The notes under the pieces: model-generated
Database searches by the model: none
What the model was told of the DNA's origin: nothing
The model's input: the letters and a program-made list of their open reading frames with translations, nothing else
Position numbers and translations under genes: made by a program
Virus record (IMG/VR): IMGVR_UViG_3300021962_000054
Coordinates: 1-64,000 of that record
DNA from: a virus
DNA length: 64,000 bases
Strand: one strand, 5' to 3'
Shown: positions 37,267-45,761 of the stretch, in pieces
Position numbering within the stretch: position 1 is the stretch's first letter
Layout of the letters: each line of letters starts with the position of its first letter

Positions 37267-39810
37267 ATGTCAGACACAGGTATACAAAGTCCGTTAGGTG
37301 TAAACGTTGTTGCATCAACCATCCTAAATGAAGGACTAAGTATCAATCCGGTCGCACAGCGTTTGATCGGAACTAGTCAGACAAATGATACTTACACACC
37401 AGGATCAATAATAAACGATACTTGCTTGTCTTGGGCTACACAATCAATACAAGCGGCATATTATTCAAATGGTTTTAGAGACAGTGACGGCTTATCACCT
37501 ACAGAAATCATAGGTGATTTAGTTGGGATTACAAACTATCTCGGTATATTGACTGTAAAAAAAGTTATAAGAGGAGGAATAATTCCTCGCGGTCAAATTT
37601 TAGTGCAAGATATGCCTATTATATTACCTAGCAATCAAATGACGGGATTTGGTGCTAGATTCGTAATCACAGAAATGGGCGATACAGACTGGGCTAGACA
37701 AGACGTATATGGTTTTCCTCCATATAGTGATGACATGGGGAGATATCAATATGTAATTGAAATTAATCCCCAATCTAGTCCGGGAGTGTATCAGACAGAT
37801 TTTACAGTAGTAGGAGCACCCTCAAATGACGTAGGCACTGTGTTTGAATGCACGGTTTCAGGACCATCACTACCGGGCTATACACAAGGTCAAGTTAGAA
37901 GATTGGGATACAGTGTCGGGACAGTAATAGTCTCAAACGGTAGTGGAATAGGTTATGGTATCAACGGTAAAGGACAAGCACTAACTTTAGGATTCTTTAT
38001 AGGTAACTTAGTTTCGGGTGACGGTAATACACCGGGTAGTCAATGGCAAGTATATTTTCTTGATCCTGGCCCAGGCGCAGCCGGTAAATGGTGTCTGGAT
38101 TATACACCAGATGTAGCTGAATATATGAATTTTACAGACCATACATTTAGATTCCAAGTACCAAATATAACATATTATAATTCTAATATTGATAAAGATA
38201 CCTATGATAATTTACTTGCAATGGGACAAAGCAGAATTCCTGCATTATCAAACAGTTTGCCTCCAACATATCTAATCAATGATCCTTCAAACGTTTGGGG
38301 AGGGCAAGCAACAAGCGGATATGCGATATCAGGTAATGTAGGTCAAGGACAAGAAGCAAAGTGGTTTCCCTACGATACTGACAACAATAACTTTTCTGTC
38401 ACGCAATGGGGTTTTTTACGTTGCCTAGCATTGCAAGCATGGAACGTATTCAACTGGCAAGGATCAAGCCCGCTAAACGAAGATCCAGAATATAAAAATT
38501 ATACTACTCAATTTTTGAATCTAGATGGATTTATAGAACAATCCAATAAAGCATTGATGACATTGCGCAATTCAGTCGAATTTCTTGACGGGACATATAG
38601 TAATATGAATGATCTTATTACCGGCGATATTACCGGTGTAAGTTTATCTACTCAAGCATTTGGTGAAGATTTGACTAATTTAGGAAAAGCGATACCACTA
38701 TCATCAATCGCTAAGTTTGGTTTGCCTAGCGTGTTGTTACAAACACTGCAACAAAATAATGCATTGACACAACCTGTAATATTGGCTTTACTCACAAGCG
38801 GGTTGTCGCAAAATGAAATAAATGACATCAGTGCAGGAAATCTTACACCAAGTGTTGATCAAGAGCAAAAAATTTATGGAGCTTTTAGTGTAATAACCGG
38901 TCAAGATTGTAAAACTATATTGAAAACATTAGGATGTAAAACTAAAGGAATTTTGCAACTCATAGACTTATTGAACGTCAAAAAAATGTTTCCAATCAGC
39001 TATACTAGTTTGACTGTTCCGGTATATAACACTAGCCCCGGACCTACAAATAGTAAAACCTATTACTTATTATTTGTTGATAGAGAAGTTAATCCTCAGC
39101 TTTTTACAAAGAGAATGAAAGAGATGGTGGGAACGATAGAACCGATAGTAGAACCACCCCCGCCTTTGCCGGATCCTCTCCCTACTCCGGTGATAGAAGA
39201 AATTTTAGAGGTAATCGCAGAACCTCCTATATTATTACCTCCGCCACCGACACCGGATATTCCTATTCCGCCAGCAGTGCAACCACCTCCTCCACCACAA
39301 CCAGTGCCTCCACCTGCTCCAGTCAAACAAGGCGGTGGTGGTTGCGTAGCACTAGAGAGTTTCGTGCCACTGGTAGAAACAGAACAAAAGCACAATGGCA
39401 GAGAAATAACAAAAGCCTGGATGCTAGAAAGCGGTATGAAGATAAGTCTTGGCACAGAAGAGTTAGAGATAGTAGACGGCAACGTAGTAAAAACACTCAA
39501 CGATTATCAGCCTTGTGTTAGAATTAGCACAAGCGACGGTATAACACTTGTGTGCAGTACAACTGCTCCTATATTGACAAAAGACAAAGGGTTTATTCCA
39601 GCAACAGAAGTATATGGTAAACGTGTAGCAGTCATGCGTAATGGCGTAACATGGTATGATGAAGTTGTTGGACTAGAAGATGTTGGTATGAAGTTTGTGC
39701 GTGTAATTGACGCAGGTAATAATAGTTTTTGGGCAGGCGAACGTCCTGGATCATTTATACTACACCACAACGTACCAATCAAAGATGGATTCGACTACGA
39801 TAAGAAATAA
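37267..39810 (+). CDS. Virion structural protein with C-terminal Hint (intein-like) domain
   Basis: An 847-residue protein in three parts. Residues 1-625 (MSDTGIQSPLGVNVVASTIL...) resemble large virion-associated proteins of T4-like marine phages, including a SRIPALSNSLPPTY stretch near 325. Residues 625-690 are a Pro-rich linker. Residues 693-835 form a compact Hint domain: it starts GGGGCVALESFVPL (C693), includes SDGITLVCSTTAPIL and ends FILHHN (H833, H834, N835). There is no homing endonuclease insert. The block-B His appears replaced by Ala (STTA in place of TxxH), so self-cleavage may be weak. Only 12 residues follow N835. It lies between the PAAR gene and a second structural gene. Confidence 0.75.
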   Translation: MSDTGIQSPLGVNVVASTILNEGLSINPVAQRLIGTSQTNDTYTPGSIINDTCLSWATQSIQAAYYSNGFRDSDGLSPTEIIGDLVGITNYLGILTVKKVIRGGIIPRGQILVQDMPIILPSNQMTGFGARFVITEMGDTDWARQDVYGFPPYSDDMGRYQYVIEINPQSSPGVYQTDFTVVGAPSNDVGTVFECTVSGPSLPGYTQGQVRRLGYSVGTVIVSNGSGIGYGINGKGQALTLGFFIGNLVSGDGNTPGSQWQVYFLDPGPGAAGKWCLDYTPDVAEYMNFTDHTFRFQVPNITYYNSNIDKDTYDNLLAMGQSRIPALSNSLPPTYLINDPSNVWGGQATSGYAISGNVGQGQEAKWFPYDTDNNNFSVTQWGFLRCLALQAWNVFNWQGSSPLNEDPEYKNYTTQFLNLDGFIEQSNKALMTLRNSVEFLDGTYSNMNDLITGDITGVSLSTQAFGEDLTNLGKAIPLSSIAKFGLPSVLLQTLQQNNALTQPVILALLTSGLSQNEINDISAGNLTPSVDQEQKIYGAFSVITGQDCKTILKTLGCKTKGILQLIDLLNVKKMFPISYTSLTVPVYNTSPGPTNSKTYYLLFVDREVNPQLFTKRMKEMVGTIEPIVEPPPPLPDPLPTPVIEEILEVIAEPPILLPPPPTPDIPIPPAVQPPPPPQPVPPPAPVKQGGGGCVALESFVPLVETEQKHNGREITKAWMLESGMKISLGTEELEIVDGNVVKTLNDYQPCVRISTSDGITLVCSTTAPILTKDKGFIPATEVYGKRVAVMRNGVTWYDEVVGLEDVGMKFVRVIDAGNNSFWAGERPGSFILHHNVPIKDGFDYDKK

Positions 39811-39812
39811 TT

Positions 39813-41459
39813 ATGGCAGACGAACTAAATTTTCAAATACCGCCTCGAGGATATGATTCATATCTTAGAAATATTATTCCGGAAGAATTAGGAGTATTGG
39901 CTGGTGCTTTTGGCATCAGTATGCAGCAGATCAAAAATATAGAAAATATTGATCCGCAGACGTTTGCAAAAATTGTATACTCACTTGAAACAAATAACGG
40001 ACTACCTTTGACTAACGGTACTAATGTGCCGACTAATGCTTTTACTGTTGATGCCGCATTGAGAAAAGTTGCTATAGGTTCAGGCCTTTATGGCACATAT
40101 ACGCATAGTGATTTTATGGGCTCTATGACTGCATTGCCCTATGCATTACAAGACATTTATGATGGAATCAAAGAATTGCAAACTGATAGATTGATAGAAA
40201 TCTATAAAGAAATATGGGCTCTTTGCACGTATAGTCGCGCCATTATTAATATCACGTTTAGTCAATTTGATGAGTTAGAAAATCCATTACCACCTGAGGA
40301 ATTTAGAATTACAGGGGCAAGTATTTTATATCCAGGTGGAGGATATGATCCTAATAGTCCACCAATTTTAAAACAAGAACAGGGGCCGTACACACTACAA
40401 ATAGGTACATTGACTGTAGGTAATGATCCTAATGATGCTGCTACTTATAAAAGAATTACGGGCGTAACCCTACTACCTGCTTATCAAAATAAAATTATTA
40501 CCGGGGCTTTAATACCTAGAGTAGAACCAGACCCACCAAATGATGCGTTTGGTCCTATAGACGATTTTTGGCTACAACGTAACGAGAGAATAAACGAACT
40601 TATTATCGAGGCTGATGCTGAAATACAAAACATTTTATCAAGCAGCCCTGAGAATTTTGCAAGAGCAAAATTACTCAATGCTAATTGGTATCAGTTAGGC
40701 ACAGCACTAAAAATAGAACAAAGAGCAAGATACACTGCGGTACCACCGGTACCAATTCCAAGAGATCCTTTCTTAGCATTATATCCTACAGCATTGTACA
40801 ACTTTGTTGATGCACTACCCGAACTTGCAGCAAATACTATGCCGCATGGTCCGGCACAAAGTTTAGAAATGCTTGCTGACTTCTGTACTCCGGGCGGTCA
40901 AAGTATAGTAGCCATGATGCGTCAGGAACGTAATCAGCAAAGATTGGCAGAAATAGGAATCCCGTTAGATAACAACATTCCAAATTCTTTATCAGTCGAA
41001 GATCAGAGAGAATTGATGGCTAATGGAACGAAGTGTGGTGCAACTGATGAGGGCGGGGTGAACGCAGATAACGGTCTAAGTTTCCCTATGCCGGCATTCC
41101 CAAATACTGAGGCATGCGATGGTACAGTTTTGACTATAGAGAAAAATACCACTTATGATAATACAGAATCAGCGTTACGTCTCTATGAGGATGTCAAACC
41201 GGGCACAATCGCTCCGTTACTCGGTAACCCTGATTGTAGCGTAGTTGCCGGTCCACAAATACCGGTAGGTGACTCTGAACTTCTAAGTACAGGAATTCCT
41301 AGTTTCCTAGATTTAGATTTGAATGTTTCTATAGGAAATGTCATACCAGACAATCTAAACATCAACTACATTTCGGGCATATTGTTGCCTAGCCAATACG
41401 ATGTCAACGATGCTATCGATAAAGTCATAGAATGTAACTGTGATTGTTGGGTAAATTGA
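39813..41459 (+). CDS. Virion structural protein (partner of the Hint-containing protein)
   Basis: A 548-residue protein that starts two bases after the previous stop in another frame. It carries GSGLYGTYTHSDFMGSMTALPYALQDIYDGI near residue 88, a motif I associate with the second half of a single large virion protein in marine T4-like phages. The two genes may therefore be a split version of one ancestral protein. C-terminal residues are Cys-containing (CNCDCW). A structural, probably baseplate or neck, role is inferred from neighbours. Confidence 0.6.
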   Translation: MADELNFQIPPRGYDSYLRNIIPEELGVLAGAFGISMQQIKNIENIDPQTFAKIVYSLETNNGLPLTNGTNVPTNAFTVDAALRKVAIGSGLYGTYTHSDFMGSMTALPYALQDIYDGIKELQTDRLIEIYKEIWALCTYSRAIINITFSQFDELENPLPPEEFRITGASILYPGGGYDPNSPPILKQEQGPYTLQIGTLTVGNDPNDAATYKRITGVTLLPAYQNKIITGALIPRVEPDPPNDAFGPIDDFWLQRNERINELIIEADAEIQNILSSSPENFARAKLLNANWYQLGTALKIEQRARYTAVPPVPIPRDPFLALYPTALYNFVDALPELAANTMPHGPAQSLEMLADFCTPGGQSIVAMMRQERNQQRLAEIGIPLDNNIPNSLSVEDQRELMANGTKCGATDEGGVNADNGLSFPMPAFPNTEACDGTVLTIEKNTTYDNTESALRLYEDVKPGTIAPLLGNPDCSVVAGPQIPVGDSELLSTGIPSFLDLDLNVSIGNVIPDNLNINYISGILLPSQYDVNDAIDKVIECNCDCWVN

Positions 41460-41550
41460 TACCCAAAATAGTTGTATTATTATAATCAACAGCTTATGAT
41501 ACATACATAATGTACCAACTAAAGGCAGAGATTCTGCTGGAGGAAAAGGC

Positions 41551-42084
41551 ATGTTGAAACAATCGTTGATCGCCCTAAATATAGTTTTAGGTCTTATTTT
41601 CGTTTCATTTCTAACAACTGCTGTAGCAAATCATAAGTTTTCTGAATATAGAAACCGTGATTTCACAACAGAGTATATGACCGCAGCAGAAGTAGAGAAG
41701 AATCTACAATGTCTTGCGATGAATATCTATAAAGAGGCTGGATACGAGCCGTTTGAGGGTAAGGTTGCTGTGGCGCAAGTCACAATGAATCGTGTTGAAA
41801 GCGATCAATTCCCAAACGATATCTGTTCAGTAGTACATCAAAAAAATAGATTTACTGAAAAGGTTGTATGCCAGTTTAGTTGGTATTGCGATAGCAAACA
41901 TCGTAATCGTCCCGTAGGTGAAGAAGCATACAACGAATCATACGAAGTAGCAAAGAAAGTTTTGTTAGAAAATTTTAGATTACAATCAGTTGAAGGTGCT
42001 TTATACTATCATGCCGACTACATCAAACCAAACTGGAAAAAGAAACGAGTTGCCAAGATCGGTCAACATATTTTCTATACATAA
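41551..42084 (+). CDS. Endolysin-like cell-wall hydrolase (SleB/Hydrolase_2 family)
   Basis: A 177-residue protein with an N-terminal hydrophobic segment (residues 5-26) that could be a signal-arrest-release anchor, followed by a SleB-type domain: LAMNIYKEAGYEPFEGKVAVAQVTMNRV with candidate catalytic Glu62, then PNDICSVVHQKNRFTEKVVCQFSWYCD. Such enzymes cut peptidoglycan glycan strands. The gene directly precedes a three-helix membrane protein, which makes a lysis cassette. A GGAGGA ribosome site supports the ATG. Confidence 0.85.
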   Translation: MLKQSLIALNIVLGLIFVSFLTTAVANHKFSEYRNRDFTTEYMTAAEVEKNLQCLAMNIYKEAGYEPFEGKVAVAQVTMNRVESDQFPNDICSVVHQKNRFTEKVVCQFSWYCDSKHRNRPVGEEAYNESYEVAKKVLLENFRLQSVEGALYYHADYIKPNWKKKRVAKIGQHIFYT

Positions 42085-42085
42085 T

Positions 42086-42421
42086 ATGAAACAATATATT
42101 TTCGTTTTAGTTGATAAAGTCAAACTGTTACTGAAGAACCTATATCAGGAATTCAAGAACAGCATCAAGGGCATCAGCATTGAAGGCATCAACTGGACAG
42201 CATTGCTCACATTACAAGCGATACTGTTGCCGTCATTGTTTGGATTGATGTCAGGTCTCACAGATGATGTGCCACCTATCGACATGGTCTTGATACTATA
42301 TGCTGCGCTAGCATTGTTCTATGTCAAGGCGATCATCGAAAAGAATGTTGTTAGCCTAATCATTATAGGCGCAGGATTTATCGGACAAAGTATTTTGATG
42401 GCTCTGATCTTCTTTAAATAG
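42086..42421 (+). CDS. Holin candidate (multi-pass membrane protein)
   Basis: A 111-residue protein with three predicted membrane helices (about residues 38-55, 66-83 and 90-109), a charged N-terminus and a short Lys end. The ATG at 42086 is one base after the endolysin stop. Topology and position suggest a class I-type holin; sequence families of holins are too diverse to confirm this. Confidence 0.6.
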   Translation: MKQYIFVLVDKVKLLLKNLYQEFKNSIKGISIEGINWTALLTLQAILLPSLFGLMSGLTDDVPPIDMVLILYAALALFYVKAIIEKNVVSLIIIGAGFIGQSILMALIFFK

Positions 42422-42424
42422 AAA

Positions 42425-42931
42425 GTGAGCGACGAACCTAAAAAAACAAACACAGCAAAAGGACGAGAGAGTTTCGACATAACAGTTGGAAACTCTCTTG
42501 TTTCCTTTTTCAATAGGAACATCACTGAATATCCTACAGAAGTAGGCGCACCTAAGTTTGATCTAGTTCCAGTAACTAAACAAAAAGATATCATGATCAA
42601 TGTGGCTAGATTACATGCTAGCCAAGAATATGATCGTATCATGGAACTAGTCAATGTCTTACAAAAGCAAGCACAGCAGATCAAACGCAGGCTTGAACTA
42701 ACAGACATGGTACATGGAGCAGAATACAAGTTTCAATTGTATCATAATCAATGCTACTGGTTGGTATGGGACCATACTAAAAATCTCTCAAGGCTAACAC
42801 CATTAGGACCTAATGATTGGGTGACTGGAGTACCTAGAGATTATGAGTACGTCTGTAGAGTAAGATGGTTGGGCGATTACACTTGGATCGAAGTCAACGA
42901 AGATGGCACAGATGGAATCCAAACACTTTGA
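42425..42931 (+). CDS. DUF2452-like conserved protein
   Basis: A 168-residue protein starting at GTG 42425. The core MVHGAEYKFQLYHNQCYWLVWD...LTPLGPNDWVTGVPRDYEY matches what I recall of DUF2452, a family of small proteins found in phages and bacteria with no known function. It is 4 bp after the holin candidate. A Trp-rich C-terminal half looks like a binding fold. Confidence 0.65.
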   Translation: MSDEPKKTNTAKGRESFDITVGNSLVSFFNRNITEYPTEVGAPKFDLVPVTKQKDIMINVARLHASQEYDRIMELVNVLQKQAQQIKRRLELTDMVHGAEYKFQLYHNQCYWLVWDHTKNLSRLTPLGPNDWVTGVPRDYEYVCRVRWLGDYTWIEVNEDGTDGIQTL

Positions 42932-43265
42932 TCTAGAACTTGAAATGATGAGTGCTGACTGGTTTCGCAATAAAGTGTGTGAAAGTGAAAGCTATGCACA
43001 AAACCTTTATGCTGCTATGTGTAATAATCAATTCGTAAAAAATGATGTATGGCCTATACTAGAAGATAAACGCTGGGGTTGTAGTTGGCGTTATGCGGGC
43101 GGAATCATTGCTGATCTACGCGAAGAAGGCGATTACATAGATTGGTATTGTAGCGGGATTGGAGCTGACAAGGATAACAAGTTTGTTAGTGAAGGTCATG
43201 TCACAGATGAAATACGAGATGATCTATTGAAACTAGGTTGGATAATTATAGTTAGCGAAGATTGA
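42903..43265 (+). CDS. Conserved hypothetical protein
   Basis: A 120-residue acidic protein overlapping the previous gene by 29 bp (or 20 bp if the ATG at 42912 is used). It has CSWRYAGGIIADLREEGDY and WYCSGIG in the centre, and a VTDEIRDDLLKLGW end, which suggests a compact folded domain. I recall similar ORFs in marine T4-like phages but no function. Confidence 0.6.
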   Translation: MAQMESKHFDLELEMMSADWFRNKVCESESYAQNLYAAMCNNQFVKNDVWPILEDKRWGCSWRYAGGIIADLREEGDYIDWYCSGIGADKDNKFVSEGHVTDEIRDDLLKLGWIIIVSED

Positions 43266-43272
43266 TAAATAA
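43265..43272 (+). promoter_or_regulatory. Late-type promoter
   Basis: GATAAATA with predicted start at 43278, upstream of three very small ORFs (43328-43726). Confidence 0.5.
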
Positions 43273-43327
43273 CCATATGATAGATTTGCGTAATTTAGGT
43301 GGTGGGAAAAAATTGATAAAGGAAGTC

Positions 43328-43441
43328 ATGGGCAAAAGTAAACCTGCCAACCAGCCATGGACAAAGCAAAATCAATATAAATCTGTCAAGAAACAGAAAA
43401 ACGTGTACAGCCCAGGTACGCGCCCTAAAAACATTTTCTAA
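43328..43441 (+). CDS. Very small basic protein
   Basis: A 37-residue ORF (MGKSKPANQPWTKQ...) rich in Lys, Gln and Asn, with AAGGAAG three bases before the ATG. It lies in a run of small ORFs behind a late promoter. Unknown; could be a DNA- or RNA-binding peptide. Confidence 0.4.
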   Translation: MGKSKPANQPWTKQNQYKSVKKQKNVYSPGTRPKNIF

Positions 43442-43446
43442 ACATC

Positions 43447-43620
43447 ATGGATAAAGTAGAAAGTCCCTGCATCAGTGTATGCAGAGTAAAAAATGGAATA
43501 TGTATTGGCTGCTTTAGATCAAGTAAAGAGATCATGGAGTGGTACGATGCCGATACTCCTAGAAAAAAACAGATTGTAGAAGATGCCCGAACACGCAAAA
43601 AAACCTTTGAAGAAATGTGA
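43447..43620 (+). CDS. DUF1289-type small Cys-rich protein
   Basis: A 57-residue protein with the DUF1289 pattern: SPCISVCR, then CIGCFRSSKEIMEW, then a basic helix. The four Cys probably bind a metal or Fe-S cluster. The family is common in proteobacteria and function is unknown; its presence on a phage points to host origin. Not long enough to be picked up by most length filters. Confidence 0.8.
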   Translation: MDKVESPCISVCRVKNGICIGCFRSSKEIMEWYDADTPRKKQIVEDARTRKKTFEEM

Positions 43621-43726
43621 ATCTTGCCATACAGCTATAAAAAGTAAAAGTAAGTTACGATTTTTACTTCCTATAGTATGTGTTGCAATATTTGTATTTG
43701 CGGCGGTTGATCAATTTTTACTATAA
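43583..43726 (+). CDS. Small single-pass membrane protein with CxxCH
   Basis: A 47-residue ORF overlapping the end of the DUF1289 gene by 38 bp. It has CESCH at residues 12-16 and one membrane helix at about 28-46. CxxCH is the heme c motif, but it lies on the N-terminal side, without a signal peptide, so zinc binding is more likely. No function known. Confidence 0.45.
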   Translation: MPEHAKKPLKKCESCHTAIKSKSKLRFLLPIVCVAIFVFAAVDQFLL

Positions 43727-43729
43727 ATA
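43722..43729 (+). promoter_or_regulatory. Perfect late promoter upstream of ahpC
   Basis: TATAAATA, identical to the T4 late consensus, lies 51 bp before the peroxiredoxin ATG; an AGGAGA ribosome site is present. Confidence 0.65.
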
Positions 43730-43780
43730 AATTGGTCAAATGAAGGCAAGCTACATACTATTCATTTACAGGAGATAAAG

Positions 43781-44353
43781 ATGAAAACAGTCGGAGATAA
43801 GTTAGGTTCATTCGCAGTAACTGGTGTAAAGCCAGGTAAGTTGACCCCAGATGACGCTTTTGAAACAATTACGGATAAGAGTTTTGAAGGCAAGTGGAAG
43901 GTAATCGTTTACTATCCAAAAGATTTCACATTCGTCTGCCCAACTGAGATCGTTGCTTATGACAAACTAAACAAGGATTTCGCTGACCGTGACGCTGTAT
44001 TATTGATCGGTTCAACTGACAATGAATTCTGTAAGTTAGCATGGCGTTCAGCACATGAAGATTTGAAGAAGACCAATAGCTGGATGTTTGCTGACACACA
44101 ACGTGATTCATACAGCGACAGCGATGGTTGGAAGAATCTAAGCCTAGTCGATCAGTTAGGTGCATTCTATGCACCAGCCGGCGCAGCATTACGTGCCACT
44201 TTCATCGTTGATCCAGAGAACGTCATTCAGCACGTTACTGTCAACAACTTGAATGTTGGTCGTAGCCCAGAAGAAACATTGCGTGTATTAGACGCTTGCC
44301 AGACAGGCGAACTATGCCCATGTAATCGCACTATTGGTGGCGAGACACTATAA
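43781..44353 (+). CDS. ahpC: AhpC-type peroxiredoxin
   Basis: A 190-residue 2-Cys peroxiredoxin. The peroxidatic Cys is C53 in DFTFVCPTEI, with C173 and the CPC pair (C179, C181) near the C-terminus as resolving cysteines, an arrangement like mycobacterial AhpC. It reduces hydrogen peroxide and organic hydroperoxides. It overlaps the next gene (TAATG), which encodes AhpD, its partner in actinobacteria and some proteobacteria. A perfect late promoter implies strong late expression, so the phage may protect a lysing cell from peroxide. It lacks any signal peptide, so it is cytoplasmic. Confidence 0.93.
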   Translation: MKTVGDKLGSFAVTGVKPGKLTPDDAFETITDKSFEGKWKVIVYYPKDFTFVCPTEIVAYDKLNKDFADRDAVLLIGSTDNEFCKLAWRSAHEDLKKTNSWMFADTQRDSYSDSDGWKNLSLVDQLGAFYAPAGAALRATFIVDPENVIQHVTVNNLNVGRSPEETLRVLDACQTGELCPCNRTIGGETL

Positions 44354-44880
44354 TGCGCGGTTGGGTAGAAATTATCAAGGATAGCATTCCTGATCATAGC
44401 AAAGATATCAGATTGAATCTTGATAGTGTTATCAATCGTAGTCTATTGAGTGTAGAAGATACACATGCTTGCGCACTAACAGCAGCACTAGCAGCCGGCA
44501 ACGGTGAACTAGCATATGCTATCATGACAAGTGGCGAACTAGATAATTTCACAGCCGAGATGGAAGCAGCGAAAACTGCTGCTAGTCTTATGGGCATGAA
44601 TAATGTCTGGTATCCATTTGTTGAAATGTGTAACGATCCTGAACTAAAGGGACTACCTGCAGGACTACGCATGAATGCTTATGCTACACACGGTGGAGTA
44701 TCAAAGAAAAAGTTTGAACTCTATGCATTAGTAGCAAGTGCTATCGGTAAGTGTCATTTCTGTGTAAAGAATCACTATGATGTATTACGCAAAGAAGGCA
44801 TGACTGTACAAGAGTTGCATCACGCTGGTAAGATCGCTAGTGTTATCAATTCGATTGGAAAGGTCGCCCCACCAGTCTAA
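44353..44880 (+). CDS. ahpD: AhpD-type alkylhydroperoxidase
   Basis: A 175-residue all-helical protein of the carboxymuconolactone-decarboxylase/AhpD fold. The proton-relay and redox residues are all present with M. tuberculosis AhpD spacing: E122, C134, H135, C137 and H141 in FELYALVASAIGKCHFCVKNH. In that system AhpD reduces oxidised AhpC using lipoamide. Start overlaps the ahpC stop, so the two are coupled. It ends against a convergent gene with no terminator between. Confidence 0.9.
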   Translation: MRGWVEIIKDSIPDHSKDIRLNLDSVINRSLLSVEDTHACALTAALAAGNGELAYAIMTSGELDNFTAEMEAAKTAASLMGMNNVWYPFVEMCNDPELKGLPAGLRMNAYATHGGVSKKKFELYALVASAIGKCHFCVKNHYDVLRKEGMTVQELHHAGKIASVINSIGKVAPPV

Positions 44881-45447
44881 TCATTTCTTGCCTATAAGCA
44901 TATAGCGATCATATTTTAGATGATCATAGTCATAAGTTCGGCAACCTTCAAATAGAATATTCGATAAAGGATATTTCTGTTTGAAGGTTTCCATATCTGG
45001 AATATGATTACGAATTATCCAGTTTGGATATTGATTTTTTATTTCCGGCGAAAGATTTATAGTCTGTAGGCAAATTAGTTTCCCTTCAGGAACTAGGTCA
45101 TACCAGTCAATACCGATGTCTTCTACGCTAGTTGATACTATAACATCATATGATTTATAGTCTACGTCTTTTGCATCTTTACAAATATTGCTGACTTTTT
45201 GGTCTTTATTGATCATCCATGCATCATTGATTTGATTGGATTTAGATATTGACTCTATGTCAACATCATATCCGTCAATATGATTGTAAAGGTCTTGATT
45301 TCTAGCTAGGAGCATGAACGCTAAGACATTATACCAAGATCCTATTATGGCGACTGATTGTGGCTTTTCTGATAGTAACGGTTCTAAACTCTCACATAAC
45401 CAAAGCTTGCTTTGAATTTGCCCATGACTAAATGCTGAAAAATCCAT
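44881..45447 (-). CDS. SAM-dependent methyltransferase-like protein
   Basis: A 188-residue protein with a Rossmann-like start (PQSVAIIGSWYNVLAFMLL, then HIDGYDVD with an acidic residue after strand beta 2) and DVIVSTSVEDIG, where class I methyltransferases carry motif IV. The Gly-rich loop is reduced. The stop is adjacent to the ahpD stop on the other strand. Substrate unknown; could be a degenerate methyltransferase or another Rossmann protein. Confidence 0.55.
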   Translation of the reverse strand: MDFSAFSHGQIQSKLWLCESLEPLLSEKPQSVAIIGSWYNVLAFMLLARNQDLYNHIDGYDVDIESISKSNQINDAWMINKDQKVSNICKDAKDVDYKSYDVIVSTSVEDIGIDWYDLVPEGKLICLQTINLSPEIKNQYPNWIIRNHIPDMETFKQKYPLSNILFEGCRTYDYDHLKYDRYMLIGKK

Positions 45448-45475
45448 ATTATTATTTACGATACAAATAAGGTTT

Positions 45476-45483
45476 TATAAATA
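45476..45483 (+). promoter_or_regulatory. Perfect late promoter upstream of lipoprotein gene
   Basis: TATAAATA 49 bp before the ATG at 45532, with a TAGGAGA ribosome site. Confidence 0.65.
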
Positions 45484-45531
45484 AAGCGTGGACATAGTGT
45501 TCACATTTTCATTTATACCTAGGAGAAAAAA

Positions 45532-45747
45532 ATGAAGAATGTATTAGTACTTGGTTTAGCCGCTCTAGCATTAGTTGGTTGCGGTGCAAAGGAAGAAGCC
45601 GCAGTTGAAGCCGCAGCAGTTGAAGCACCTGTCGTAGAAGAAAATGCAGAGGCTGATGCCGCTGCTGTATTGGAAGAGGCAAAGGTTGCTGCTGAAGAGA
45701 ATCAGGCTGAAAAGTCTGTAGCAGACGGCGAAGCACAACCAGAGTAA
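45532..45747 (+). CDS. Small lipoprotein
   Basis: A 71-residue protein with a short signal peptide and lipobox (LALVGC, Cys17), followed by a Glu/Ala/Val-rich, disordered tail. It would be exported and anchored in a membrane after lipidation. Phage lipoproteins can block superinfection or work in lysis (spanin-like), but this tail has no recognisable domain. A perfect late promoter precedes it. Confidence 0.8.
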   Translation: MKNVLVLGLAALALVGCGAKEEAAVEAAAVEAPVVEENAEADAAAVLEEAKVAAEENQAEKSVADGEAQPE

Positions 45748-45748
45748 G

Positions 45749-45756
45749 TATAAATA
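45749..45756 (+). promoter_or_regulatory. Perfect late promoter upstream of a candidate small RNA
   Basis: TATAAATA, predicted start near 45762. No ORF longer than about ten codons follows before the terminator. Confidence 0.6.
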
Positions 45757-45761
45757 AAGTC

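Noticed and set aside
39343-39810. A splicing-competent intein interrupting one large structural gene
   Set aside because: HHN is followed by Val, not Cys/Ser/Thr, block B lacks its His, and the next structural gene is in another frame with its own start; kept as a Hint domain instead.
43278-43454. 58-codon ORF starting exactly at a predicted late transcription start
   Set aside because: It overlaps, in another frame, a small ORF with a good ribosome site, and its composition is not protein-like; the match to +1 is noted but not enough.
43583-43726. Cytochrome c-type heme protein (CxxCH)
   Set aside because: No signal peptide and no distal ligand; the motif lies in a probable cytoplasmic segment.
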